Below, piece by piece: positions 29,514 to 37,085 of a DNA stretch of 37,131 nucleotides (its first letter is position 1; each line of letters opens with the position of its first letter). Source of the stretch: a virus. A program made the position numbers and the translations under genes. The notes beneath the pieces are model-generated. The model searched no databases, was not told where the DNA came from, and saw only the letters and a list, made by a program, of their open reading frames with translations. The DNA is taken from positions 1 to 37,131 of the IMG/VR virus record IMGVR_UViG_3300005527_000018. One strand, given 5' to 3'.

Positions 29514-29642
29514 ATGGCTCTGGTGCTCAACGCCGCAGCGAAGGTGCGAGCGGAAGCGGAAGCAGCGCACGAAGCAAGCTTGACGAGCGAAAACGAGCTG
29601 CGCGCTGCGGCACTTGAAGTTCGCAGGCTCACAAGGGTCTGA
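29514..29642 (+). CDS. Possible 42-aa coiled-coil microprotein
   Basis: ATG 29514 to TGA 29640-29642, MALVLNAAAKVRAEAEAAHE continuing as one charged helix to RRLTRV. The only upstream ribosome-site candidate is GCAGG at 29505-29509. It is the most protein-like frame in the 29-kb region, has heptad character and lies upstream of the small terminase. It could be a small early gene or chance. Confidence 0.35.
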   Translation: MALVLNAAAKVRAEAEAAHEASLTSENELRAAALEVRRLTRV

Positions 29643-29701
29643 CTTGCGCGCTACGCAGCGCCGCGCTACACCTCGACGGCAAGCGCGGTTCACGGATGGC
29701 G

Positions 29702-29730
29702 GCGGGGGCATGGTGCCCCCGTCGTCGTTT
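29702..29730 (+). terminator. Terminator-like GC hairpin upstream of terminase
   Basis: CGGGGGCA (29702-29709), loop TGG, TGCCCCCG (29713-29720), followed by TCGTCGTTTG. The stem is perfect but the T content after it is modest, so it may attenuate rather than fully stop transcription from 29007. Confidence 0.5.
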
Positions 29731-29740
29731 GTGGTAGGCT
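29731..29740 (+). promoter_or_regulatory. Extended -10 element TGGTAGGCTG before terminase
   Basis: TG-G-TAGGCT-G, 38 bases before the small-terminase GTG and directly after the hairpin at 29702-29720. It matches the elements at 29007 and 31673 at all fixed positions. No convincing -35. Confidence 0.5.
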
Positions 29741-29777
29741 GGTTTTCAGGTCAACGAAAAACAAGGAACGTGCCAGC

Positions 29778-30074
29778 GTGGCTTTCGTCAAAGGCAAATC
29801 CGGCAATCCCGGCGGTCGGCCGAAGCTTCCGGCTGGCGTGATGACGCGCGCCGAAGCCCTCGCGGCGTTCGCCTCGCTTGTGCCCGACGCGTTCGAGGCG
29901 CTGCGGGGGTGCCTGAAAAGCGACGACGAGAAGGTGCGCCTTCGGGCCGCCGAGCTTGTCCTTGAGCGTCACTTGGGCAAGGTCGCCGAGGCGCAGCCGG
30001 TGCAGGATGACGCGGGCAAGGTCGACACGGTTGATTTTGTGCCGGCGGTCGTGACGACGACGGCGGCGGAATGA
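29778..30074 (+). CDS. terS: Terminase small subunit
   Basis: 98 aa, GTG start. The N-terminus AFVKGKSGNPGGRPKLPAGV is the GNPGGRPK signature of DUF5681-like small terminase proteins, followed by a helical region (AFASLVPDAFEALRGCLKSD and VRLRAAELVLERHLGK). The small subunit recognises the packaging site and oligomerises to recruit the large subunit. Position two genes before the large terminase supports this. AAGGA lies ten bases upstream. Overlaps the next gene by ATGA. Confidence 0.78.
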   Translation: MAFVKGKSGNPGGRPKLPAGVMTRAEALAAFASLVPDAFEALRGCLKSDDEKVRLRAAELVLERHLGKVAEAQPVQDDAGKVDTVDFVPAVVTTTAAE

Positions 30075-30280
30075 GGCAGCCTGTCGAAGACGGGATCGGG
30101 ACCATCGTGCGCGGCGACGTGGTCGTGCTCGTGCTCGGGTCGACGCGCACCGAGATGAGCGCCGATGCCGCGCGCGCGGTGGCGACGCTGCTGCTGACGA
30201 GCGCGGACCTCGCCGAGGGGCACGAGGCCAGCGAGGTCGACGCAGACGAGCCGACGACCTACGACCGAGGCGATGCGTGA
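30071..30280 (+). CDS. 69-aa hypothetical protein between terminase genes
   Basis: ATG overlaps the small-terminase stop and its own stop overlaps the large-terminase GTG (GTGA), so it is tightly coupled to both. It is beta-rich at first (IVRGDVVVLVLGSTRTEMSA), then a helix (DAARAVATLLLTSADLAEGH) and an acidic tail. The opening resembles small beta-alpha proteins often seen in early phage regions. A packaging accessory role is guessed from position only. Confidence 0.6.
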   Translation: MRQPVEDGIGTIVRGDVVVLVLGSTRTEMSADAARAVATLLLTSADLAEGHEASEVDADEPTTYDRGDA

Positions 30281-31611
30281 CTGCCCGTGGCGTCGCGCAA
30301 TTCGGTCAGCGGCACCTCGAGGTGCTGGCCGACCGAGGGCCGGGCATCCGCGTGGTGTCGGGCGGGTATGGATCGGGCAAGACCAGCCTGGGCGTGGCGT
30401 TTTTGCTTGACTTGGGGTTGCGCGAGGGCCACGCGGGCCCGATCCTCGGGTGTGAGCCGACCTATCCGATGGTCCGCGACGTGATGGAACGGTCGATCGC
30501 GGAGAACCTTGACCGCTGGGGCGTTCCCTATCGGCACTGGAAGCAGGCCCACATTTTCGAGGTGGGCAGGGCGCGCAAGTTTGAGGTGTGGTGCCGCAGC
30601 CTCGACAGGCCGCGCTCGACGGAAGGGATCAACGCCGTCGGGGCGTGGATCGACGAATGGGAGCTTTGCGACGTCGAGGCGCTTGTACCCGCCATGCAGC
30701 GCGTGCGCGTAGGTGGCGCACTGGAGACGCTGCTCACCGGCACGCCCGAGGGCTACGGCCCGGCGTACGAGCTCGTGCTGGCGAAGCCGGCGCCGACGAC
30801 GCGGGCGTACATCATCCGCACGCGCGACAACCCGTTCCTGCCGCCGTCGTACATCGACGACAGCCGCGCGCGCTTGGGCACCGACGAGGCCATCGCCGAA
30901 AAACTGGAAGGCCAGCGCACCGCGCGTGGTGGGCGGGTCTATGCCCGGTTCGCCCGGCAGACGCACGCCGTCGCGCCCGCGGTGGTCAAGCCTGGACGCG
31001 GGCGCCTCGCCGTCGGCTGTGACTTCAACGTGCGCGCGATGCAGTGGATCATCGCCGAGATCGACGACGAGCGCCGCGTTGCCCACGTCGTGGGTGAAGT
31101 GATCAAAGACGGCGGGACGACGACAGACGAGCACGCCGAGCGCGTGGCCGCGTGGATCGGGCGCTACATGGAGCGCACGCGCGGGCGGCGGTACTCGCGC
31201 GACGAAATCGCCAAGATGAAGATCAGCGCCTACGTCGACGCATCAGGCACCGCGCTCAAGTCGACGTCGTCGCTGTCCGATGTCCACCTGCTGCTACAGG
31301 CGGGATTCCGCCCTGTGCATGGCAGCCGCAACCCGCCCGTGCGCGACCGCGTCAACACCCTGAACGTGCTCTTTCGTGACCGGCGGATCACCGTCGACGG
31401 CGACACCTGCCCGACCTTGGTCAAGGCGCTTGAAACGCAGGCCTACGACCGCAGTGGCGAGCCGGAGAAGAAGACCGGCGCGGCCGACGTGTCGCACATC
31501 GTCGACGCGCTCGGGTACCTGGCGCACTGGCAGTGGCCCGTCGACCGGCCGGGCGCGTCGTCGACGGTGCGTGCGTCGACCGCGCTCGACGAGTGGGGCG
31601 CCGTCGGCTGA
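30277..31611 (+). CDS. terL: Terminase large subunit
   Basis: 444 aa, GTG start. ATPase: Walker A SGGYGSGKT (28-36), Walker B GAWIDE (122-127) with catalytic Glu127, coupling motif LLTGTPEGYG (153-161). RNase H-like nuclease: VGCDFN (Asp249), AYVDASG (Asp321) and DVSHIVDALGY (Asp404/Asp410). This is the complete motor-nuclease that drives DNA into the prohead and cuts it. Length is typical. Headful versus cos packaging cannot be told from sequence alone, though the permuted assembly suggests headful. Confidence 0.95.
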   Translation: MTARGVAQFGQRHLEVLADRGPGIRVVSGGYGSGKTSLGVAFLLDLGLREGHAGPILGCEPTYPMVRDVMERSIAENLDRWGVPYRHWKQAHIFEVGRARKFEVWCRSLDRPRSTEGINAVGAWIDEWELCDVEALVPAMQRVRVGGALETLLTGTPEGYGPAYELVLAKPAPTTRAYIIRTRDNPFLPPSYIDDSRARLGTDEAIAEKLEGQRTARGGRVYARFARQTHAVAPAVVKPGRGRLAVGCDFNVRAMQWIIAEIDDERRVAHVVGEVIKDGGTTTDEHAERVAAWIGRYMERTRGRRYSRDEIAKMKISAYVDASGTALKSTSSLSDVHLLLQAGFRPVHGSRNPPVRDRVNTLNVLFRDRRITVDGDTCPTLVKALETQAYDRSGEPEKKTGAADVSHIVDALGYLAHWQWPVDRPGASSTVRASTALDEWGAVG

Positions 31612-31649
31612 GGTGGACGGTAAGTTTGGAAATTCCATGCTTACGGGCT

Positions 31650-31665
31650 GCGCTTACATAAGCGC
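31650..31665. repeat. Perfect palindrome GCGCTTACATAAGCGC upstream of portal
   Basis: Sixteen bases, arms GCGCTTA/TAAGCGC around CA. Its left part, TGCGCTTACATAA (31649-31661), is repeated exactly at 34654-34666 before the scaffold gene. It overlaps the proposed -35, so it is a candidate operator for a late regulator. Confidence 0.7.
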
Positions 31666-31681
31666 CCCGGCGTGGTAGTGT
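31653..31681 (+). promoter_or_regulatory. Portal promoter (extended -10), possible leaderless start
   Basis: CTTACA (31653-31658), 17-base spacer, TAGTGT (31676-31681) with TGG before it. The portal ATG is at 31688, so transcription from this -10 would begin at or next to the A of the ATG. No Shine-Dalgarno site precedes the gene. Confidence 0.55.
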
Positions 31682-31687
31682 GGGCGC

Positions 31688-33235
31688 ATGATTCCCTTGA
31701 CTTCCGCCGCTAGCGACGCCGTCATCGCACAGATCCGCAAGGACGCGGGGGTGTGGTCGCCCGACCAGCTGCGCGACCTGCTGACCGTCGGACGACGTCA
31801 GCGGCCGTCGGACTACGACAGCGTCATCAAGGGCCTCGCCATCCGGTACAGCGGCGACCAGCAGAGTGTGGTCAGGCAAGCCCTGCGCCGTGCGTATCCG
31901 CGCACGGGCGAGCGGATGCCGATCGATCCGGTCAATTGGCTGCGCTTCTTCGCAAGGCAGGACAGCGGGGTCTACACCACCCCGGCGCAGCGGTCCCTCG
32001 TCGACGATGATGGAGCACCACTGCCGGCGGACGACCCTCGGGCCGAGGAATTCGCCGACGCCCTCGACGAAATGGGCATCGACGTCATGCTGCCTGAGGT
32101 CGAGCGCCGCGCCGCGACGGGTGCGCGGGCTGCTGCGATCGTCGTCGGGTATCGACAGATCGCAGGCGAGGACGACGGGCGGATGGTCGCCCACGTCTAT
32201 TGGCCCCACGACGTCGTGACCATCACGCACTCGTCTGCCCCCGACGACGTCAACGCACTTTGGTTCGTCGCGCTTCGACAGGCGACGGAGACGGGCGCGT
32301 CGGAGCAGTGGTGGGTGTGGTCGCGCGAATTCGTCGAGGACGAGATGGGCAACCTCGTCTCGTTCGGCGCGTGGTCGCATCGGCGCGTCAGCGAGGACGG
32401 GCACAAGGCGACGGCGTCGGAGGCATACGAGGGGCGCCTGCCCGTCGCCTTCCTGCGCACCGAGGCGCCGCAGGGCGGATTCTGGCCCGACCCCGATCGC
32501 GATGCCTCGGTCAACGTCGACACGCTGAACGTGGCGCGTTCCAATCGGCAGCACGTCGTCAATCTGCAAGCGCACGCACAGGCCGTCTATTCGGGCACCA
32601 TGCGCGAGACGAGCGAGCTTGTCGGCGGCCCCGACGCCGTGCTGCACATCGCCTCGGGCGAGTCGCTGCAATACCTCACGCCGTCGGCAGACCATGCCGC
32701 GATCGAGGCAAGCGCCTCGCGCGACCTGTCGGAGCTTGGCGTCAGCCGCGGCAATAGCCCCGACGCCTACGCTGTCGAGCCTGGCGCCCCGCAGTCGGGC
32801 GTGTCGAGATTGATCGCGAACGCGCCGCACGACCAGCGCATCGCCGAGATGCGTCCGATCTTCCAGCGATTCGAGGAACAGCAACTCTTGCCGATCGTTC
32901 TCGACGTGCTCGCGCGGTTCGATCCCGATGCGCCCGCGTCATTCGATGGCGTCTATCCGTCGGTGACGTTGGGCACGGCCAAGGTGTTTGAGGACGACGC
33001 GGCGCGAACGCAGCGCACGCTTGACCTGCTGGCGGCCAAGGTCATCGACGAGGCCGATGCGCGGGTGATGTTGGGCCTGTCGGCGACGCGAGACGAGGCC
33101 GTTGCCTACCTCGGGCAGCGTGTCGCCGAGGCCCCGCCCGCCGTGCGTCTCGCTGGCGTGGGCGTCAGCGGCTCGCCTTTTACGTCGACGCGCGAAACCA
33201 GCGCGGGCGCGGCGGTCACTGAGGACGAGGAATGA
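31688..33235 (+). CDS. Portal protein
   Basis: 515 aa. The architecture matches SPP1/HK97-type portals: a mixed N-terminal wing, a central helical stem region (LNVARSNRQHVVNLQAHAQA, VLHIASGESLQYLTPSADHA) and a C-terminal clip/crown with QPIFQRFEEQQLLPIVLDVL-like helices (MRPIFQRFEEQQL). Twelve copies would form the ring through which the terminase loads DNA. Position between large terminase and the MuF-like gene is canonical. Overlaps the next gene by ATGA. Confidence 0.85.
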   Translation: MIPLTSAASDAVIAQIRKDAGVWSPDQLRDLLTVGRRQRPSDYDSVIKGLAIRYSGDQQSVVRQALRRAYPRTGERMPIDPVNWLRFFARQDSGVYTTPAQRSLVDDDGAPLPADDPRAEEFADALDEMGIDVMLPEVERRAATGARAAAIVVGYRQIAGEDDGRMVAHVYWPHDVVTITHSSAPDDVNALWFVALRQATETGASEQWWVWSREFVEDEMGNLVSFGAWSHRRVSEDGHKATASEAYEGRLPVAFLRTEAPQGGFWPDPDRDASVNVDTLNVARSNRQHVVNLQAHAQAVYSGTMRETSELVGGPDAVLHIASGESLQYLTPSADHAAIEASASRDLSELGVSRGNSPDAYAVEPGAPQSGVSRLIANAPHDQRIAEMRPIFQRFEEQQLLPIVLDVLARFDPDAPASFDGVYPSVTLGTAKVFEDDAARTQRTLDLLAAKVIDEADARVMLGLSATRDEAVAYLGQRVAEAPPAVRLAGVGVSGSPFTSTRETSAGAAVTEDEE

Positions 33236-34056
33236 GCGGCGCCGACGCGGCCGGGCCCATCGCCGATGCCGCGATCGGCGACTTGCGCGCACTCGCCGAC
33301 GCGCTTGAGCGCGACATGCTGCGCGCCATGCTGCGGCTCAACACCGAATCGGGCGAGGACAGTCTTGTGCGCCGGCAGGGGCAGACGGCCGTTGCGGTCT
33401 ATCGGCAGGTCGAGGACAGGTTGCGTCTCGCAGGCGATGACGTGGCGCAACGTGCAGGCGCACGCGCTGTCGAGGCCGTCGCCGCGGTGGCGGGTGTGCC
33501 CCCTGCGTCGCTGCCGCTAAGTGTGCGCGAAGAACTCGACATGATCGTCAACGGGCAAACCGACGACGTCGCCGCGATTTTCAACGAGGCTGCGGGCGTC
33601 ATCCGCCAAGGGATCGCGCGCGGCATCGCCTCGGGCGGCAGCCTTGGCGACGTCGTCGCCGACGTGGCGGATCTGCTGGATACGACGTGGCGGCGCGCGC
33701 AGGCTGCCGTTGACGCCGCGGTGATGGCCGCGGGCCGTCGCGCGGTCATGGCGGCCGCCGCTGAGATCGGTCATGAATTCGATCTGGTCTATGTCTATGT
33801 CGGACCCAAGGATGGGAAGAATCGGCCCTTCTGCGCGAAGTGGGTAGGCAAGGCGGCAACGGAGCCCGCGCGCCTGGACAACGAGCAGGGCCTACCCGTC
33901 GACGACTTCTGCGGAGGCTACAATTGCAGGCATTCATGGGCGCCCACGCTCGTCGAGGAAGCCTTGCGCGAGGGCTATCGCATCTACGATACGTCCGCAG
34001 GCGGCGACGGTGTCGACGTCACTGAAAGCCTGCGCCAACAAGCCGAGGTGGAATGA
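33232..34056 (+). CDS. MuF-like minor head morphogenesis protein
   Basis: 274 aa. The N-terminal two-thirds are helical. The C-terminal part has RPFCAKWVGK (Cys201) and PVDDFCGGYNCRHSWAP (Cys227, Cys232, His234), the cysteine pattern of the MuF C-terminal domain family, likely a zinc-binding or former toxin-like fold. MuF proteins enter the prohead near the portal and may be injected with DNA. ATGA overlap with portal and with the next gene. Confidence 0.78.
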   Translation: MSGADAAGPIADAAIGDLRALADALERDMLRAMLRLNTESGEDSLVRRQGQTAVAVYRQVEDRLRLAGDDVAQRAGARAVEAVAAVAGVPPASLPLSVREELDMIVNGQTDDVAAIFNEAAGVIRQGIARGIASGGSLGDVVADVADLLDTTWRRAQAAVDAAVMAAGRRAVMAAAAEIGHEFDLVYVYVGPKDGKNRPFCAKWVGKAATEPARLDNEQGLPVDDFCGGYNCRHSWAPTLVEEALREGYRIYDTSAGGDGVDVTESLRQQAEVE

Positions 34057-34643
34057 TGGGCATCAAAGTCACCCGCCGCGGGCAGCAACTCACCTTCAGC
34101 GGTGAGCGCATCGCAAAGACAATCGCCGGCCTTGTGCCCGGCATGATTCTGGAGCGGACGAACAAGGGCATTGATGCCAACGGGCAGCAATTCGCGCCTT
34201 ACAGCAAGCGACACCTGCAATTCCTGCGGCGCGGCGGCGAGGATACGAAGGTTGACCTTCGCCTGTCGGGCGGGCTTATGAATTCGATCAAGGCACGCAG
34301 CATTGAGATCCTAAAGGAATCCGTGCGTGTCGTCGTGGCTCCCGATGCCGGCACGTCGCCGGTGTGGGCGCCGAAAGCCGGCGGGGAAAAGCGGTATGCG
34401 CGAGCCGAGCGCAAATTCAAGCGGCTGTCTGACGCGGGCGATTACTCCACACACGTCGCCGGGCGGCAGATGTCACGCGCCTACCGGATGCAGCGCACGG
34501 GCAAGCAATCGCCGCCGCACAACGTCGTCGGGTACTGGCTGCACCACGGCACGCCGACGATGAAGGCGCGGCCGTTTATGGGGCTCACCGACGAGCAGTG
34601 GCGCACACTGCGGGCGGCAATCGCCAAGGTGATGTGGAAGTGA
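34053..34643 (+). CDS. gpG/HK97 gp10-like neck or tail-completion protein
   Basis: 196 aa, ATG overlapping the MuF stop. Contains RTNKGIDANGQQFAPYS and VDLRLSGGLMNSIKARSI, the motif pair of Mu gpG (phage virion morphogenesis) and related tail-completion proteins, with a beta-hairpin VVVAPDAGTSP between. It usually finishes the neck or joins head to tail. Here it lies before the scaffold, as in Mu-like gene order. Confidence 0.72.
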   Translation: MMGIKVTRRGQQLTFSGERIAKTIAGLVPGMILERTNKGIDANGQQFAPYSKRHLQFLRRGGEDTKVDLRLSGGLMNSIKARSIEILKESVRVVVAPDAGTSPVWAPKAGGEKRYARAERKFKRLSDAGDYSTHVAGRQMSRAYRMQRTGKQSPPHNVVGYWLHHGTPTMKARPFMGLTDEQWRTLRAAIAKVMWK

Positions 34644-34652
34644 CGTCGTGCG

Positions 34653-34681
34653 TTGCGCTTACATAACCAGTCAAGTAGGAT
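34653..34681 (+). promoter_or_regulatory. Candidate scaffold promoter sharing the TGCGCTTACATAA element
   Basis: TTGCGC (34653-34658), 17-base spacer, TAGGAT (34676-34681). The 13-base TGCGCTTACATAA at 34654-34666 is identical to that before portal. TAGGAT also contains AGGA, eight bases before the ATG at 34689, so it could instead be the ribosome site; the two readings are not exclusive. Confidence 0.45.
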
Positions 34682-34688
34682 CGATGAC

Positions 34689-35363
34689 ATGACGACCACC
34701 ACCGCCCCCGAGGGCGCGCCTTCCGCACCCGCGCCGGCCGATGCCGGCACCAACGCCGCGCCGGCCGACGCCGTCGAGGACCTTGCCGCACTCCGCGCCG
34801 CTGCCGCCGAATTGGCCGCGCTGAAGGCCGAGGGCGCCGCCGCGCGCAAGGCCGATAGGGACGCGCGCAAGCGTGCGCAGGAGGAGGCAGAGAAGGCCGG
34901 CGAGCTCGCCAAGGCCCTCGACGCGGCGAAGTCTCGCCTCGCCGAGCTCGAGGCCGTCGAGCCCCTGGCGCAGCGGTGGCGTGCGCACGAGGAGAGCGAG
35001 GCCAAGCGCCTGGACGCCGAGGCCGCCGCGCTGCCCGAGGCCGTGCGTGCGCTGTACGCCGACGCGCAAGGGATCGACGCGAAATCGAAGGTCCTTGCCG
35101 CTTTTCGCGCCGCGGGTGCGCCACCCGCGGCGACAAAGACTGTGGGCACTGCTCCTGCGATCGGTGCGCCGCCATCCGTGACCGCCGTTGACGTCGAGGC
35201 GGCCCTTGCCGATCCGACGGGCAAGAAGCTCGCCGAGATCAAGGCCCGCGACCCCGGCGCCGTCGCTCAATTCTTTTCTTCGCTGCTCGGCAAGCGTGCT
35301 GGCAGCAATTCCCTTGGCGTCGGGCGGTTCTCTGCCCGCCCGACCAAGGCGCCCAACGCATAA
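34689..35363 (+). CDS. Scaffolding protein
   Basis: 224 aa. Pro/Ala/Thr-rich start, then a long charged coiled coil (AAELAALKAEGAAARKADRD through LAKALDAAKSRLAELEAVEP), then a helical C-terminus ending QFFSSLLGKRAGSNSLGVGR, the basic end expected to contact capsid. No cysteine and extreme Ala/Glu/Arg content are typical of scaffolds. It sits directly before the major capsid gene. No protease signature is seen, so maturation would be by scaffold exit rather than self-cleavage. Confidence 0.85.
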   Translation: MTTTTAPEGAPSAPAPADAGTNAAPADAVEDLAALRAAAAELAALKAEGAAARKADRDARKRAQEEAEKAGELAKALDAAKSRLAELEAVEPLAQRWRAHEESEAKRLDAEAAALPEAVRALYADAQGIDAKSKVLAAFRAAGAPPAATKTVGTAPAIGAPPSVTAVDVEAALADPTGKKLAEIKARDPGAVAQFFSSLLGKRAGSNSLGVGRFSARPTKAPNA

Positions 35364-35392
35364 GCGCCACGAGCGCCTGAGAGGACCACACC

Positions 35393-36406
35393 ATGGCACA
35401 GACCACTTCCACCACCGTCGCCAATTGGCTGCTTACCGAGGTCATGTCGCAGATTGCGCTTGACCCCCTCCGCGGCAAGTACGCGCTGCTGCCCTTCTTG
35501 AACATGGCCGACATCTCGGGCCGCGCGACGAAGAACCGCAAGATCCGTAAGAAGAATGCGATCGCCGCCGCTGTCGACGACAGCGAGGGCGTCGACTTCA
35601 CCGCGTCCGCTGTCGCGCTCGGTGTCGCCAGCAACGTCACGATCACGCCCACCACCAAGGTGCAGGGCGTCGAGTTGACCACCGATGCGATCGAGCTCGC
35701 CCTGCCGGGCGTTGCGCGTTCGCAGGTCGTCGCCGCCATCCAGTCCGGCAGCCCCGCGGCCCTGCCGCTCGTGCGCGACGCGATGACGGAAATCCTCGAG
35801 GCGCACTACCTCCGCGCCGAGACGGACGCCCTGGCGCTGTTCTCGGGCCTGTCGGAGTCGGCGTCGTCCAGCGGTGCCAACCCCACCGCCGCGCCGCTGA
35901 GTTTCGCCACGCTGCTTGAAGCGATGCTCAAGCTGCTCGACAACAACCCGGCGAGCGAGGACCTGGTCTTCGTCCTCGACGAGGTTGGCGTCGCCGACCT
36001 GCGCACGCTGGCGGCCTCTGGTGCTGGCGCGGCCCTGTCGTCGATCTTCACTGGCGGCGGCGCGGGTGACCTCGCGTTCTTCAACCACCGCCCCGACGTG
36101 TCGCGCAACGGGTTCCGCGGTTCGTTCGCCGGGATTCCGATCTACGCGGCGAACAAGGCGATCATGGCCACGGCGAACACCGGCGCCGCCGACCGCGTCG
36201 GTGCCCTGATTGTCGCTGGCCGCGGCGAGACTGGCGCTCCGGGCAGCGTGCGCGGCTTCGCCGAGCTGACCGAGCGGTACGAGCCCTCGCTCGGCTTCGA
36301 ATACGATCTGGGCAAGGATTCGCTCCTCGCCGTGGGTCGTTGGTGCTGGGCTGTTGCCGAGCACACCGACGAGCACGGGGTCAAGATCATCTACGATAAG
36401 ACCTGA
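35393..36406 (+). CDS. Major capsid protein (HK97 fold)
   Basis: 337 aa, ribosome site GAGAGG. N-terminal helix, E-loop region (TKNRKIRKKNAIAAAVDDSE), spine helix near LVRDAMTEILEAHYLRAETD, P-domain and A-domain with FVLDEVGVADLRTLAASGAG and GFRGSFAGIPIYAANKAIMA (the pre-A-loop pattern of HK97 shells). The end ERYEPSLGFEYDLGKDSLLA matches the C-terminal strand. Abundant product expected; followed at once by a strong terminator. Confidence 0.9.
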   Translation: MAQTTSTTVANWLLTEVMSQIALDPLRGKYALLPFLNMADISGRATKNRKIRKKNAIAAAVDDSEGVDFTASAVALGVASNVTITPTTKVQGVELTTDAIELALPGVARSQVVAAIQSGSPAALPLVRDAMTEILEAHYLRAETDALALFSGLSESASSSGANPTAAPLSFATLLEAMLKLLDNNPASEDLVFVLDEVGVADLRTLAASGAGAALSSIFTGGGAGDLAFFNHRPDVSRNGFRGSFAGIPIYAANKAIMATANTGAADRVGALIVAGRGETGAPGSVRGFAELTERYEPSLGFEYDLGKDSLLAVGRWCWAVAEHTDEHGVKIIYDKT

Positions 36407-36416
36407 GATTGACGAC

Positions 36417-36449
36417 GAGGAAGGGGGCCACCCGGCCCCCTTCCTCTTT
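36417..36449 (+). terminator. Strong Rho-independent terminator after major capsid gene
   Basis: GAGGAAGGGGGCC (36417-36429), loop ACCC, GGCCCCCTTCCTC (36434-36446), then TTT. A perfect 13-bp stem. It would sharply reduce downstream expression and keep capsid mRNA stable. Confidence 0.9.
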
Positions 36450-36472
36450 CCCTCCTACGAGGCGCACGACCG

Positions 36473-36946
36473 ATGAAGCGAACGATCCGACTGAAAAGCA
36501 TCAAGGACACCCACCTCGTCGACTTCGTCGACGGCGGCATCGACCGCGAGGGCGAGCCCACATCGCAGCGTCAGGCATTGACGCGCGTACTGGGAAAGCG
36601 CGTGACCGCAACGGTCGACGGGAAGGAGCACGTCCTTCCGGTGTTCCTCGTCGTCGACGTGGGCGAGTGGCGCCTGGCGCATAACGAGCGTCTGCCGATG
36701 GGCGACGAATTCATCGCCTACGACCAAGATGTCGTCCGGCGCGAGCATCCCGAGCGGCTGCTTTCCGTTTGGGAGAAGGCCCGCGCACAATTCCTCTCTG
36801 CCTCGTCCGAGCGGCGGCGGTATGCTGAACAGCAGGCCGAGCAGGCGCAGTCGCAGGACGTGGCGAAGGTCATTTCCCAGATGGTCCGCACCATCTCGAC
36901 GCAGACTGCGGCGCCGGCCATGCGGAAGGGAGGCCCGAATGTCTGA
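36473..36946 (+). CDS. 157-aa head-associated hypothetical protein
   Basis: ATG 36473 with GAGG ten bases upstream. Beta-rich N-terminal half (RTIRLKSIKDTHLVDFVDGG, EHVLPVFLVVDVGEW), then a long helix (ERLLSVWEKARAQFLSASSE followed by a Gln/Ala coiled segment). It resembles small capsid-adjacent proteins of unknown role. It overlaps the next ATG by eight bases. A decoration or connector-adaptor role is possible from position; nothing stronger. Confidence 0.65.
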   Translation: MKRTIRLKSIKDTHLVDFVDGGIDREGEPTSQRQALTRVLGKRVTATVDGKEHVLPVFLVVDVGEWRLAHNERLPMGDEFIAYDQDVVRREHPERLLSVWEKARAQFLSASSERRRYAEQQAEQAQSQDVAKVISQMVRTISTQTAAPAMRKGGPNV

Positions 36947-37085
36947 CGTCAAGCGATCCACCGTCGAGAAGGCGGCCGAGCAGTTGAAGAAGTCCAATCC
37001 TTCGATGTCGTCGGAGAAGGCGCACAAGATTGCCCGCGAGGGCGCCGAAAAGATCAACCGCGAGCGGCGCTCGCAGGAGAAGTGA
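36939..37085 (+). CDS. 48-aa basic helical protein
   Basis: ATG 36939 within the previous gene's end (ATGTCTGA), ribosome site GGGAGG at 36927-36932. Sequence MSDVKRSTVEKAAEQLKKSN then a second helix ending REGAEKINRERRSQEK: highly charged, helix-turn-helix-like in size. It is conserved across the contig ends (its 3' half is repeated at 1-74). The role in the virion is unknown. Confidence 0.65.
   Translation: MSDVKRSTVEKAAEQLKKSNPSMSSEKAHKIAREGAEKINRERRSQEK

Larger units (their letters stand above)
29643..29777. other. Short non-coding stretch before the small terminase
   Basis: Holds a terminator-like hairpin (29702-29720) and an extended -10-like element (29731-29740). The rest shows no gene. 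No phage-type cos or pac site can be recognised by eye, though such sites often lie here. Confidence 0.5.

Noticed and set aside
31421-32884. 487-codon open frame on the - strand
   Set aside because: Antisense to terminase and portal, with Arg/Asp/Val-rich shadow composition and no motif. The + strand genes are unambiguous.
35267-36376. 369-codon open frame on the - strand
   Set aside because: Antisense to the major capsid gene, with no ribosome site and shadow composition.
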